Below are positions 27,989-33,506 of a DNA stretch of 40,802 nucleotides, in pieces. Below the pieces are notes generated by a model. That model was not told where the DNA came from. It ran no database searches and worked only from the letters and a program-made list of their open reading frames with translations. The DNA comes from a virus, in IMG/VR virus record IMGVR_UViG_3300029319_000131, positions 1 to 40,802 of that record; one strand, 5' to 3'. A program made the translations under genes and the position numbers. Position 1 is the first letter of the stretch. Each line of letters begins with the position of its first letter.

Positions 27989-28746
27989 ATCACTCTTGTC
28001 TTCTCATGTCCGACACGAACACGAGGATCACACCAGATCTCGAATCCTGCCTCTTTTGCATCAAGACAGAATGAAACATCTTCACCACACATGTCTTGCA
28101 CTTCACCTGACTCAAACACCTGCATCTTTGGAGCAAACCAAGGATAAGGCATTCCTTTGTGCTCAAAAACTCCGTGCTTGATTAATAACCAACCAAAACC
28201 AGTATAATCAACTGTGAATGGTTTCTTTCTTTTACTTATACTTTCAATTGTTTCATGATTCATTACACCGCCATTTGTGCGGAAATCCTCTTCTTCTAAC
28301 CAATGTGCAACCGATGTTGTCTTTCCATCTTCTGTACAATACCAACCTGCTGCAATATCTTGATCCATCAATAGAATCTGATAAAACTTCTCAACGTTGA
28401 ATACAATATCAGAATCAATCCAGAGTTGATAGTCATATTTTAACTTTCCATCCCAAGGTAGCTGATCTGCACCTCTTAAAACATTTGCTCCAAGACATTT
28501 ACATCGGGCAAAATTAACCATTGATGAATAGTCCTGACTGATTTGGATACTTGCACCAGACTGTACCAAATCAAAACATAATGATACAAAACTTTTGAGA
28601 AATGTATATGAGACTCCTCGACCAGGTAAACAGAATACAACTGTTTTACCTTTTATCATCTCCTTTGCCTTGACATAATCAAATTCTGGAACTGTTGCTG
28701 CCTTCTTCTTTGGTGACTTTGCTTTAACTGTAAATCCTTTCGCCAT
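27985..28746 (-). CDS. GT-A-fold glycosyltransferase-like protein, 253 aa
   Basis: 253 residues. After a basic N-terminus (1-20) comes a nucleotide-sugar transferase-like core. It has TVVFCLPGRGVSY (35-47), a LWIDSDIVF strand with a DSD metal-binding motif (111-113), and a C-terminal CGEDVSFCLDAKEAGF (220-235) with GED and a late His247. This is the organisation of GT2-like GT-A enzymes that recognise NDP-sugars. Related proteins are conserved in T4-like cyanophages. It has its own sigma70-like promoter (28769-28797). Substrate unknown; it could act on DNA bases, virion proteins or host polysaccharide. Confidence 0.7.
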   Translation of the reverse strand: MAKGFTVKAKSPKKKAATVPEFDYVKAKEMIKGKTVVFCLPGRGVSYTFLKSFVSLCFDLVQSGASIQISQDYSSMVNFARCKCLGANVLRGADQLPWDGKLKYDYQLWIDSDIVFNVEKFYQILLMDQDIAAGWYCTEDGKTTSVAHWLEEEDFRTNGGVMNHETIESISKRKKPFTVDYTGFGWLLIKHGVFEHKGMPYPWFAPKMQVFESGEVQDMCGEDVSFCLDAKEAGFEIWCDPRVRVGHEKTRVI

Positions 28747-28752
28747 AATATG

Positions 28753-28764
28753 TTGTAATTACAA
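28753..28764. repeat. 12-bp palindrome over the predicted start site of the GT gene
   Basis: TTGTAATTACAA is a perfect palindrome covering the expected +1 of the promoter at 28769-28797. The position fits a repressor operator. Length and low complexity leave chance open. Confidence 0.35.
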
Positions 28765-28768
28765 TTTC

Positions 28769-28797
28769 ATTCTAACTCAAATTATCTATATTGTCAA
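28769..28797 (-). promoter_or_regulatory. Sigma70-like promoter for the GT operon
   Basis: Minus strand TTGACA, 17-nt spacer, TAGAAT: a near-consensus host-type promoter. The -35 box overlaps the stop of the 56-residue gene. The start point would lie about 16 nt before the ATG at 28746. Confidence 0.7.
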
Positions 28798-28964
28798 TAA
28801 GAACTCTCTTCAAAGACTTTGGTAGGGGTTTCCGAAATTACTGAGTAGGTTATCTCCTCTTTCCAATATGATGTATATAATTTATTCCATACAATATCAA
28901 ATTCTTCTTCATTCAAATTCTTAAATAAACACCTGTCCTGCAAATAGATGTGATAAGTTTTCAT
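28794..28964 (-). CDS. Conserved small hypothetical protein, 56 aa
   Basis: A 56-codon frame starting MKTYHIYLQDRCLFKNLNEE, followed by EFDIVWNKLYTSYWKEEITY. The beta-hairpin plus helix layout resembles many small early cyanophage proteins. The ATG overlaps the TGA of the 57-residue gene upstream. Function unknown. Confidence 0.7.
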   Translation of the reverse strand: MKTYHIYLQDRCLFKNLNEEEFDIVWNKLYTSYWKEEITYSVISETPTKVFEESSY

Positions 28965-29134
28965 TCTTCCTCTTCGAGTATGTGGATGCCATCGATATCA
29001 ATAAACCATTCAAGATTCATTCCCTCATACCAACCATACTCGTTAATCATCCACTCAGGTATTGTTAACTTATACTCTCCTGTAATTGGGTCTGTTGTGA
29101 TCGGTTGGATTTGAGATTTAGAATCGTGTTTCAT
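28961..29134 (-). CDS. AbrB/MazE-like swapped-hairpin protein, 57 aa
   Basis: 57 residues with the pattern YKLTIPEWMINEYGWYEGMN, LEWFIDIDGIHILEEEE. The 'I P x x (8-9) G (2-3) G' spacing followed by two strands is the hallmark of AbrB/SpoVT-type DNA-binding domains, so a small transcription regulator is plausible. This is a motif reading, not a proven homology, and the surface is acidic, unlike typical DNA binders. It is first in a two-gene unit with promoter 29155-29183, and its stop overlaps the next start (ATGA). Confidence 0.65.
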   Translation of the reverse strand: MKHDSKSQIQPITTDPITGEYKLTIPEWMINEYGWYEGMNLEWFIDIDGIHILEEEE

Positions 29135-29154
29135 TCATGATATTCACTTCTTCC

Positions 29155-29183
29155 AGTATATAGTACCTTTGTATTTTTTGCAA
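29155..29183 (-). promoter_or_regulatory. Sigma70-like promoter for the 57- and 56-aa genes
   Basis: Minus strand TTGCAA, 17-nt spacer, TATACT, followed by a leader of about 20 nt with GGAAG before the ATG at 29134. Confidence 0.6.
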
Positions 29184-29310
29184 GTGATCCCTGTGGGCAT
29201 TTTTACACACGAAAAATTTTCTGTACCCTCTGTGTAAATTAAGTGCGTTTTAGATTTAGAGGTCGATTTGGGTCGTTTATAGATTAATGGTACCTTGCGA
29301 TTTTATATAA

Positions 29311-29369
29311 GGGGGGCAACCCGCCCCCGACCTGCCGATCACGCACCCATAGGGTGGGGGTGTACCCCC
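29311..29369 (-). terminator. Tandem GC hairpins downstream of the 62-aa gene
   Basis: Two stems follow the stop codon on the minus strand. GGGGG-4 nt-CCCCC at 29356-29369 overlaps the stop, and a GGGGG/CCCCC stem at 29311-29328 is followed by TTATATAAAA. Together they are likely to stop transcription from the small-gene region. The U-tract is imperfect. Confidence 0.5.
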
Positions 29370-29557
29370 TAGTAACTGTAGTAGTCTCTGATTTTATTTT
29401 CTTCGTATGCTTCCGCTTCAGAGATTTGCTCATTCACTGCATCTTCTAATTCTTCAGCAGTTAGTGGGAATTCAAAATCCCATACGTTGGAGTCAGTTAA
29501 TAATAGTTCTCCGTATGTGTTGTAGTCTCCGAAAGCGTAAGTAGTAAAGTTAAACAT
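29369..29557 (-). CDS. Small acidic hypothetical protein, 62 aa
   Basis: 62 residues, MFNFTTYAFGDYNTYGELLL at the start, then an acidic helix LTAEELEDAVNEQISEAEAYEENK. No known motif. It has its own promoter (29586-29615) and is followed by GC hairpins, so it is a single-gene unit. Function unknown. Confidence 0.7.
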   Translation of the reverse strand: MFNFTTYAFGDYNTYGELLLTDSNVWDFEFPLTAEELEDAVNEQISEAEAYEENKIRDYYSY

Positions 29558-29585
29558 GATTAATTAGGAAATAATTTATATACTT

Positions 29586-29615
29586 ATATTAGCATGGGGG
29601 TTACGGATATGTCAA
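29586..29615 (-). promoter_or_regulatory. Sigma70-like promoter for the 62-aa gene
   Basis: Minus strand TTGACA, 18-nt spacer, TAATAT. A TATAAG lies just downstream as an alternative -10. The leader has no Shine-Dalgarno. Confidence 0.55.
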
Positions 29616-29652
29616 CCACGAAACCCCATTAAAATATTAAATTAATATAAAG

Positions 29653-29874
29653 TTATTTGTATGCGGTTAACGGGTGTGGTCGGTTCGGGCAGTATTTAAT
29701 TGAACTAATACACCACCCCGTTTTGTCTGTGATGTAGTCCACCAAGTCGGTTTCTTCTTCAACCCACCATAACCCCAGAGCGTTGTCCGTAATAAATTCC
29801 TGCTCTTGCTCTGTGATTGTTCCCATAGAGTCCGTAAAGTCGAACTCTATTTTTTCTACAATGAAGTGTGGCAT
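29653..29874 (-). CDS. Hypothetical protein, 73 aa
   Basis: 73 residues starting MPHFIVEKIEFDFTDSMGTI, with DNALGLWWVEEETDLVDYITDKTGWCISSIKY. The strand-helix-strand layout and DKTGWCI pattern are seen in small early proteins of cyanophages. It is translated from an ATG overlapping the TAA of the 85-residue gene, so it is the second gene of a two-gene unit. Function unknown. Confidence 0.7.
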   Translation of the reverse strand: MPHFIVEKIEFDFTDSMGTITEQEQEFITDNALGLWWVEEETDLVDYITDKTGWCISSIKYCPNRPHPLTAYK

Positions 29875-30131
29875 TACCCGTAGACCTCTGGTAATGCGTA
29901 CTTGCTACAGGGGTGCGGGTCGTCAGGTGTACAACCGAATGATGCAAAGTAGGCATCCATCATACCTCTGTTAACTTCGGGGTCATCAAAGTCAACTCCT
30001 CCGATATGGTCAACACCCCATTCAGAAATTTCATCAATGAATGTAGCGAAATCTTCGCAGATGTATGCAATGTCGTAGAAAGACTCTTTTTCTTCGATGC
30101 GGTTGATTAGTCTTTGAGTTTTAGTAGTCAT
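29874..30131 (-). CDS. Hypothetical protein, 85 aa
   Basis: 85 residues starting MTTKTQRLINRIEEKESFYD. An N-terminal helix is followed by an acidic centre (ISEWGVDHIGGVDFDDPEVN) and a Cys-containing end (GCTPDDPHPCSKYALPEVYG). It leads a two-gene unit. A candidate -10 (TACAAT) lies 24 nt before the ATG. Function unknown. Confidence 0.7.
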   Translation of the reverse strand: MTTKTQRLINRIEEKESFYDIAYICEDFATFIDEISEWGVDHIGGVDFDDPEVNRGMMDAYFASFGCTPDDPHPCSKYALPEVYG

Positions 30132-30169
30132 GAGGAATAATTAACTTATACAATAATTGTACCATAAAA

Positions 30170-30189
30170 GGGGGGAAATAAACCCCCCC
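30170..30189 (-). terminator. Hairpin terminator after the 83-aa gene
   Basis: On the minus strand a GGGGGG-loop-CCCCCC stem is followed by TTTTATGG, just after the stop at 30195. This fits a Rho-independent terminator. It lies close upstream of the 85-residue gene's promoter. Confidence 0.65.
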
Positions 30190-30194
30190 AAATA

Positions 30195-30446
30195 TTAAGA
30201 CTTTATTAAGTGTTGCTCACCTGCTGGTGTGAACCCTTTAATGCCTAATTCTGCTAATAGGCATCGGTCATATAAAGAGTCGCAGATTTCTGTTAACTCT
30301 TCACTGCTCGCACCCTGTGTAGGGTCATAAGTAACCCACCCATCAGAGGGGTTGTTTAAGTCTCCGATTTCTACAGATTCATCAAATTTGTTGTATTTGG
30401 CGATTAACATAATATCGCCTTTTATGTACATTGGTTGCTTATTCAT
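30195..30446 (-). CDS. Hypothetical protein, 83 aa
   Basis: The ATG at 30444-30446 is preferred over an upstream TTG because it lies 2 nt after the stop of the 55-residue gene. The protein starts MNKQPMYIKGDIMLIAKYNK and has PSDGWVTYDPTQGASSEELT in its middle, a strand-rich then helical small protein. Function unknown. Confidence 0.65.
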   Translation of the reverse strand: MNKQPMYIKGDIMLIAKYNKFDESVEIGDLNNPSDGWVTYDPTQGASSEELTEICDSLYDRCLLAELGIKGFTPAGEQHLIKS

Positions 30447-30448
30447 AA

Positions 30449-30616
30449 TTAGTGCCTGTCTGAGATGTACCAAGTACCCGCTAATGGTTGGGGTTGGGGT
30501 TGAAAGTTTCTTAAAGACATTTCTTTAAGTACTGCTTGAACTACTGGATTGTTCATTGCTGTTTGATTTGCAAGAACCTTTCCGTCGTAGATTGGTTGTA
30601 ATTTGTTGTTGAACAT
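30449..30616 (-). CDS. Hypothetical protein, 55 aa
   Basis: A 55-codon frame starting MFNNKLQPIYDGKVLANQTA and ending QPQPQPLAGTWYISDRH. It leads a two-gene unit with the 83-residue gene. The start follows the recurrent TATAAT plus CACCCCA leader without a Shine-Dalgarno, which supports the start choice. Function unknown. Confidence 0.65.
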   Translation of the reverse strand: MFNNKLQPIYDGKVLANQTAMNNPVVQAVLKEMSLRNFQPQPQPLAGTWYISDRH

Positions 30617-30640
30617 TGGGGTGTTTGTTTAACTACTTCT

Positions 30641-30673
30641 ATTATAATGGATAATTGGGGGAATAAATCCCCC
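30641..30673 (-). promoter_or_regulatory. Promoter with hairpin for the 55-aa gene
   Basis: TATAAT at 30641-30646 on the minus strand. Immediately upstream a GGGGG-ATTTATT-CCCCC hairpin (30657-30673) occupies the -35 zone and also follows the stop of the 91-residue gene at 30703, so it may double as its terminator. No clear -35. Confidence 0.55.
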
Positions 30674-30702
30674 CGTGTCTGAATTGAAACAATCCGTAAC
30701 AA

Positions 30703-30978
30703 TTACCATTCAATGGGTTCTTTTATCTCTTGGATAACTTCATTTATTTCATCATAGTTTGCTTCGCCATAGTCTGCACCATCTGGGGTTGAATAGAATC
30801 CACACATTGCTTGCATCTCCCAAAGAAAGTCAGAATAGGTATCACAAACAGCAGCAATATTATAAATGCTCTGTTCGTTGTTGATCCAAAGAGCAACGTT
30901 CCAGGTTGTCCAATCTGTCCACCCGTTGTAGGTTTCTTTGATGTCTGATAGATTGAGTTTTGGTTGAGAAAAGTTCAT
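30703..30978 (-). CDS. NGWTDWTTWNVALWI-type phage protein (DUF7249-like), 91 aa
   Basis: 91 residues. Residues 18-32 (NGWTDWTTWNVALWI, then NNEQSIYNIA) match a family of small proteins in diverse phages and plasmids that share 'NGWxNYETWNVxLWI'. Function is unknown, but the gene is often near antirestriction and other early functions. The promoter has TATAAT at 31000-31005, a leader ending AACCCC, and the 24-bp inverted repeat at 31037-31060. Confidence 0.75.
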   Translation of the reverse strand: MNFSQPKLNLSDIKETYNGWTDWTTWNVALWINNEQSIYNIAAVCDTYSDFLWEMQAMCGFYSTPDGADYGEANYDEINEVIQEIKEPIEW

Positions 30979-30999
30979 GGGGTTTTTTGCTTATACCCT

Positions 31000-31005
31000 A
31001 TTATA
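31000..31005 (-). promoter_or_regulatory. -10 element for the 91-aa gene
   Basis: TATAAT on the minus strand, 21 nt before the ATG. The -35 is weak (TTTCTT with 17-nt spacing), and the 24-bp inverted repeat begins 31 nt upstream, suggesting activator dependence. Confidence 0.55.
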
Positions 31006-31036
31006 AACACATATTTCAAAAAAAGAAACGGGGTAG

Positions 31037-31060
31037 TGTGACAGTAATATTAGTGGCACA
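31037..31060. repeat. 24-bp inverted repeat, copy a (between divergent promoters)
   Basis: TGTGACAGT-N6-AGTGGCACA. It is placed almost symmetrically: 31 nt from the minus -10 (31000-31005) and 30 nt from the plus -10 (31091-31096). Candidate shared operator. Confidence 0.7.
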
Positions 31061-31068
31061 ATGGGTGG

Positions 31069-31096
31069 TTGTTTTTTGCCAAAAATGAATTATCAT
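31069..31096 (+). promoter_or_regulatory. Plus-strand promoter of sRNA 1
   Basis: TTGTTT, 16-nt spacer, TATCAT, followed by AGTATATAAG. It points against all protein genes and begins 8 nt after inverted repeat copy a. Confidence 0.6.
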
Positions 31097-31102
31097 TAGT
31101 AT

Positions 31103-31174
31103 ATAAGTTAAAGAGGTGGAGGGTATCACCGAAGACGCAAAAGATCGGTACTCCCCCTGCCTTCTTTTTTTTTT
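31103..31174 (+). ncRNA. Putative phage sRNA 1, about 72 nt
   Basis: No ORF is present. The transcript would start about 7 nt after the -10 at 31091 and end at a run of ten T (31165-31174). A 5' hairpin (GGUGG / UCACC, 6-nt loop) is followed by a C-rich stretch (ACTCCCCCTGCC). It is about 85 percent identical to sRNA 2 over about 76 nt, and two base changes in the 5' stem keep pairing. Function unknown. Confidence 0.6.
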
Positions 31175-31209
31175 AAAAAAAAGTAAAAAAAAATCCCCTT
31201 TCGGGGATT
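31172..31209 (-). terminator. Rho-independent terminator after the 58-aa gene
   Basis: On the minus strand a perfect AATCCCC-GAAA-GGGGATT stem is followed by TTTTTTTTTACTTTTTTTT. It is a textbook terminator, 7 nt after the stop codon, and converges on the 3' end of sRNA 1. Confidence 0.88.
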
Positions 31210-31215
31210 CGGGTT

Positions 31216-31392
31216 TTAATCCTTATCAGAATATGAACCCTCTGTAACTCTCTTACCATTGAGAGCATACCAGCAAACCTCTGCGAATCCAAATTGCTGT
31301 GCTAAGTCATAGCATATTGAGTAAGCATCATCAATTGTTCTTACTGGTTCTTGGATTCCTTTGTTTGGAACTTCTACGAAATATTCAATCAT
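31216..31392 (-). CDS. Hypothetical protein, 58 aa
   Basis: A 58-codon frame starting MIEYFVEVPNKGIQEPVRTI, with a DDAYSICYDLAQQFGFAEVCWYALNGKRV body: a compact beta-alpha-beta protein. It has its own -10 (31425-31430) and a strong terminator, so it is a single-gene unit. Function unknown. Confidence 0.72.
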   Translation of the reverse strand: MIEYFVEVPNKGIQEPVRTIDDAYSICYDLAQQFGFAEVCWYALNGKRVTEGSYSDKD

Positions 31393-31424
31393 AATAAAAA
31401 TGGGAATTAACTTTGTATATACCT

Positions 31425-31460
31425 ATTATAAAGGATAGCGGAGCATTTACCACTATCCTT
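31425..31460 (-). promoter_or_regulatory. Promoter with overlapping hairpin for the 58-aa gene
   Basis: TATAAT at 31425-31430 directly abuts an AAGGATAG / CTATCCTT stem (31431-31460). The stem lies after the stop of the 88-residue gene and fills this promoter's -35 zone. A composite terminator-promoter is likely. Confidence 0.55.
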
Positions 31461-31469
31461 AATAATATC

Positions 31470-31736
31470 TTAATATTCTGAAATCTCTCTAAGATAACAG
31501 TCTACCTCTGCAAAGGTTAGATATCCTTTAATGGATTCGTCAACGATGTGACCATTGGGGTTGATTTCGGCAAGTTCGTAAAGTCCTTCGCTTCCGCCAT
31601 AACTGCCATCATGATTAGCAACAGATGCCCCCCAACCATTAAGAAAGTGAAATTTTTCAATTTGACCGCCAGTCCTGTAAAGTACCGCATAAGGTTTAAA
31701 TGTGTTGAGTGCGTGAAGTTGTTTTGTTGAAGTCAT
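31470..31736 (-). CDS. Hypothetical protein, 88 aa
   Basis: The start is placed at the ATG at 31734-31736 (MTSTKQLHALNTFKPYAVLY). The longer frame from 31769 would overlap the -10 box TATAAT. A central GGQIEKFHFLNGWGASVANH suggests a beta-rich fold. It is a single-gene unit; inverted repeat copy b lies upstream of its promoter. Function unknown. Confidence 0.7.
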   Translation of the reverse strand: MTSTKQLHALNTFKPYAVLYRTGGQIEKFHFLNGWGASVANHDGSYGGSEGLYELAEINPNGHIVDESIKGYLTFAEVDCYLREISEY

Positions 31737-31760
31737 GGGAATTAACTTTGTATATACTTT

Positions 31761-31789
31761 ATTATACAAATAAAAAAGGGAGGTGTAAA
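31761..31789 (-). promoter_or_regulatory. Promoter for the 88-aa gene
   Basis: TTTACA (in the loop of the terminator hairpin 31778-31795), 17-nt spacer, TATAAT. The 24-bp repeat copy b lies 30 nt above the -10. Confidence 0.65.
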
Positions 31790-31795
31790 CCTCCC
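31772..31795 (-). terminator. Rho-independent terminator after the ArdA-like gene
   Basis: On the minus strand GGGAGGT / ACCTCCC with a 4-nt loop is followed by TTTTTTATTT. The loop region contains the next gene's -35 box, so terminator and promoter overlap. Confidence 0.8.
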
Positions 31796-31796
31796 G

Positions 31797-31820
31797 TGTG
31801 CCACTTTTTAAACTGTCACA
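31797..31820. repeat. 24-bp inverted repeat, copy b
   Basis: TGTGCCACT on the left and ACTGTCACA on the right. It is the exact reverse complement of copy h. 30 nt separate it from the -10 of the 88-residue gene. Confidence 0.7.
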
Positions 31821-32237
31821 TTACCAGTTGTTAGTGAAAATAAACCCATTAGACTCGCTGTAGTCGTAGCTCAAATTTTCCCATGTTTTCTCCCAGTCGA
31901 TCTCTATCCAGTAGGGCAAGTCGTCATGTACATAACCCATGTCTGAGACCATGTTTTGTGCAAACTCTGCTCCGCTGTCATACCTTCCATAGTATGCGTC
32001 GTTGAGGTGTTCAACGTCCATCATGTCAAAGACTTCAAGAAATGCGTCTACTGTCTCTTGGTCGTATTCGTCAACCATTCGGGCATAATCTTCGTAATAA
32101 CAAACAAAGTCTTTTGCTCCGTGAGTTTCGATAAACTCTTGCATTTCGTCTTTGTCATGCCCATCTTCAAGTAATCCTTCAAGATGTTCCTGTGCATGTG
32201 CTTCAGTTGGAAATGAAGTTGTTGGGGAAATCGTCAT
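31821..32237 (-). CDS. ArdA-like antirestriction protein, 138 aa
   Basis: 138 residues. The C-terminal half has the ArdA pattern: GRYDSGAEFAQNMVSDMGY (about 84-102), then DDLPYWIEIDWEKTWENL and a closing GFIFTNNW. ArdA proteins mimic B-form DNA with acidic surfaces and inhibit type I restriction enzymes. This protein is strongly acidic (for example LEGLLEDGHDKDEMQEFIE). It is shorter than classical ArdA (about 165), with a reduced first domain. An early anti-defence role fits its location. Similarity judged by eye. Confidence 0.75.
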   Translation of the reverse strand: MTISPTTSFPTEAHAQEHLEGLLEDGHDKDEMQEFIETHGAKDFVCYYEDYARMVDEYDQETVDAFLEVFDMMDVEHLNDAYYGRYDSGAEFAQNMVSDMGYVHDDLPYWIEIDWEKTWENLSYDYSESNGFIFTNNW

Positions 32238-32264
32238 AGTTTTGAGATTTGTTTAACTACCTTT

Positions 32265-32270
32265 ATTATA
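32265..32270 (-). promoter_or_regulatory. -10 element for the ArdA-like gene
   Basis: TATAAT on the minus strand, 27 nt before the ATG. A CTGGA / TCCAG hairpin lies just upstream. No 24-bp inverted repeat is present, unlike many neighbours. Confidence 0.55.
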
Positions 32271-32325
32271 GTCTCTGGAAAGAATATATCCAGTAGACTT
32301 AATAAAGATTTAATAATTTGCAACA

Positions 32326-32457
32326 TTAGTCTTTTTTCTTTCTTTCTGCGACTCTTCTTAAAAACTCCTCATCTGGGGTGAATAAGATATTACCCTCTTG
32401 GATTCTCTCCTCCAATTCATCTAATAGAGGGTCTCTTTCGTTTTTTGGTTCTGTCAT
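32326..32457 (-). CDS. Small charged protein, 43 aa
   Basis: A 43-codon frame starting MTEPKNERDPLLDELEERIQ and ending EEFLRRVAERKKKD. It is helical and highly charged. The start lies 2 nt after the stop of the 202-residue gene, so the pair is probably one unit. Similar short proteins occur in cyanophages; function unknown. Confidence 0.68.
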   Translation of the reverse strand: MTEPKNERDPLLDELEERIQEGNILFTPDEEFLRRVAERKKKD

Positions 32458-32459
32458 TC

Positions 32460-33068
32460 TTAGTACCTTGATAGTGTTTTGTCAAACAACTCTAAAGACT
32501 TTTTGAGTTGTATTTCTTTAAGTTTAACATGATCGTTATGAGATTGGACTTTCATCTTTCTCAATGTCTGAATTACTGTATATTTTGAGATACTGTAATC
32601 CTTCTCTTGGTCGAATGACTCAAAAAATGATTTTTCTTTTAACATCACTTGACCAGTACCCACATTGTAGTTAGTGTATGGGAGATGTTGATAAAGATCA
32701 AAAAATGTAACCTTTTTGTCCTTTCCGTCAATTGAGATGATATAATAAGAGTCAATCTCATCTTTTAAGAATTTCTCTGAAAGTCTGTTAAATGCAACCA
32801 TGTTGGGTTGACCCTTCTTATCAAATCCAAATTTGATGTTGATTAAGTCATCTCCAAATTTAACGTCTTGCATTGCACGTTTTGTATCAGGTGCAACGAA
32901 TCGGGGGTCAATCTCAATGAGTTTGTCAACAAGTGTTTCTTCTACCTTCTCTCCGAATGAGTGTCCGACTTCTTTAACTGTAGGGTCAAAGTCAACCTCC
33001 TTCAGAATTTGTGGTAAGAGTTTCTTAACTGTGTTAAGTATGTAAGTTTGATTTTCTGGGGTAATCAT
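32460..33068 (-). CDS. Hypothetical protein, possible PD-(D/E)XK-like nuclease fold, 202 aa
   Basis: 202 residues starting MITPENQTYILNTVKKLLPQ. The stretch DPRFVAPDTKRAMQDVKFGDDLINIKFGF (about 74-102) has an acidic residue and a strand ending in D...INIKF, which resembles the catalytic core of restriction-endonuclease-like proteins, followed by GQPNMVAFNR. The last acidic residue would be Asn, so activity is uncertain. It leads a two-gene unit and is divergent to sRNA 2. A nuclease or a restriction-related decoy is only a hypothesis. Confidence 0.6.
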   Translation of the reverse strand: MITPENQTYILNTVKKLLPQILKEVDFDPTVKEVGHSFGEKVEETLVDKLIEIDPRFVAPDTKRAMQDVKFGDDLINIKFGFDKKGQPNMVAFNRLSEKFLKDEIDSYYIISIDGKDKKVTFFDLYQHLPYTNYNVGTGQVMLKEKSFFESFDQEKDYSISKYTVIQTLRKMKVQSHNDHVKLKEIQLKKSLELFDKTLSRY

Positions 33069-33091
33069 TTTGTTTTTGTTTGTATGTATTC

Positions 33092-33120
33092 ATATTAGCA
33101 AATTACATTAATGTAGTCAA
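33092..33120 (-). promoter_or_regulatory. Sigma70-like promoter for the 202-aa gene
   Basis: TTGACT, 17-nt spacer, TAATAT on the minus strand. The leader is A-rich without a Shine-Dalgarno or CCCC. Repeat copy c lies 40 nt above this -10, the only promoter that departs from the 28-31 nt rule. Confidence 0.6.
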
Positions 33121-33137
33121 GTAAAATTTGATACATG

Positions 33138-33161
33138 TGTGACAGTTTATAAAGTGGCACA
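33138..33161. repeat. 24-bp inverted repeat, copy c (between divergent promoters)
   Basis: TGTGACAGT-N6-AGTGGCACA. It lies 29 nt before the plus-strand -10 of sRNA 2 and 40 nt before the minus -10 of the 202-residue gene. Confidence 0.7.
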
Positions 33162-33168
33162 CTGTCGG

Positions 33169-33196
33169 TTGATTCCGTGTTGCCATGTATTATAAT
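33169..33196 (+). promoter_or_regulatory. Plus-strand promoter of sRNA 2
   Basis: TTGATT, 16-nt spacer, TATAAT, then AAGTATATAAG, the same start region as sRNA 1. Confidence 0.65.
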
Positions 33197-33202
33197 AAGT
33201 AT

Positions 33203-33274
33203 ATAAGTTAAAGAGGTGAGAGGTATCACTGAAAACGAAAAAGGTCGTCACCTCCCCTGCCTTCTTTTTTTTTT
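33203..33274 (+). ncRNA. Putative phage sRNA 2, about 72 nt
   Basis: Same length and layout as sRNA 1, ending in ten T (33265-33274). The 5' hairpin is GGUGA / UCACU, changed from sRNA 1 at two pairs but still paired. A longer alternative stem GAGGTGA / TCACCTC is available. It contains TCACCTCC, identical to the 3' tail of bacterial 16S rRNA. No ORF. Confidence 0.62.
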
Positions 33275-33494
33275 AAAATAGGGGGTTACTATCATACCTA
33301 AGACTTTTTTCAAGGGGGTTAGAGGCGATCCTGGTGGGAGCAATAGTGTATCATATGATACATAACAGATATTGGTCGGGGATTCCCCAATAACCCGACC
33401 AATATTTCCTCTCTCTGCGTGACAGTTCCCATTCTGTCACTTTCTGGGTCTTACGGGGTTTTAATGCTACTTATTAACCCTGCCCAGTAGGTGC
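33275..33494. other. Gene-free structured stretch
   Basis: No credible ORF. It holds a 16-bp perfect palindrome TGTATCATATGATACA (33347-33362), a 12-bp perfect stem ATATTGGTCGGG / CCCGACCAATAT (33369-33405, with an alternative inner GGGG/CCCC stem), and repeat copy d. The 12-bp stem could stop read-through from sRNA 2 or from the minus strand. Confidence 0.6.
33418..33441. repeat. 24-bp inverted repeat, copy d (orphan)
   Basis: CGTGACAGT-N6-TCTGTCACT. The half-sites have the family spacing, but no convincing promoter lies about 30 nt to either side. It could be a relic or a terminator. Confidence 0.55.
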
Positions 33495-33506
33495 TTATAT
33501 GCACCT
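33489..33506 (-). terminator. Hairpin at the stop of the 59-aa gene
   Basis: AGGTGC / GCACCT with a 6-nt loop overlaps the stop codon at 33495. No strong U-tract follows, so termination efficiency is uncertain. Confidence 0.4.
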
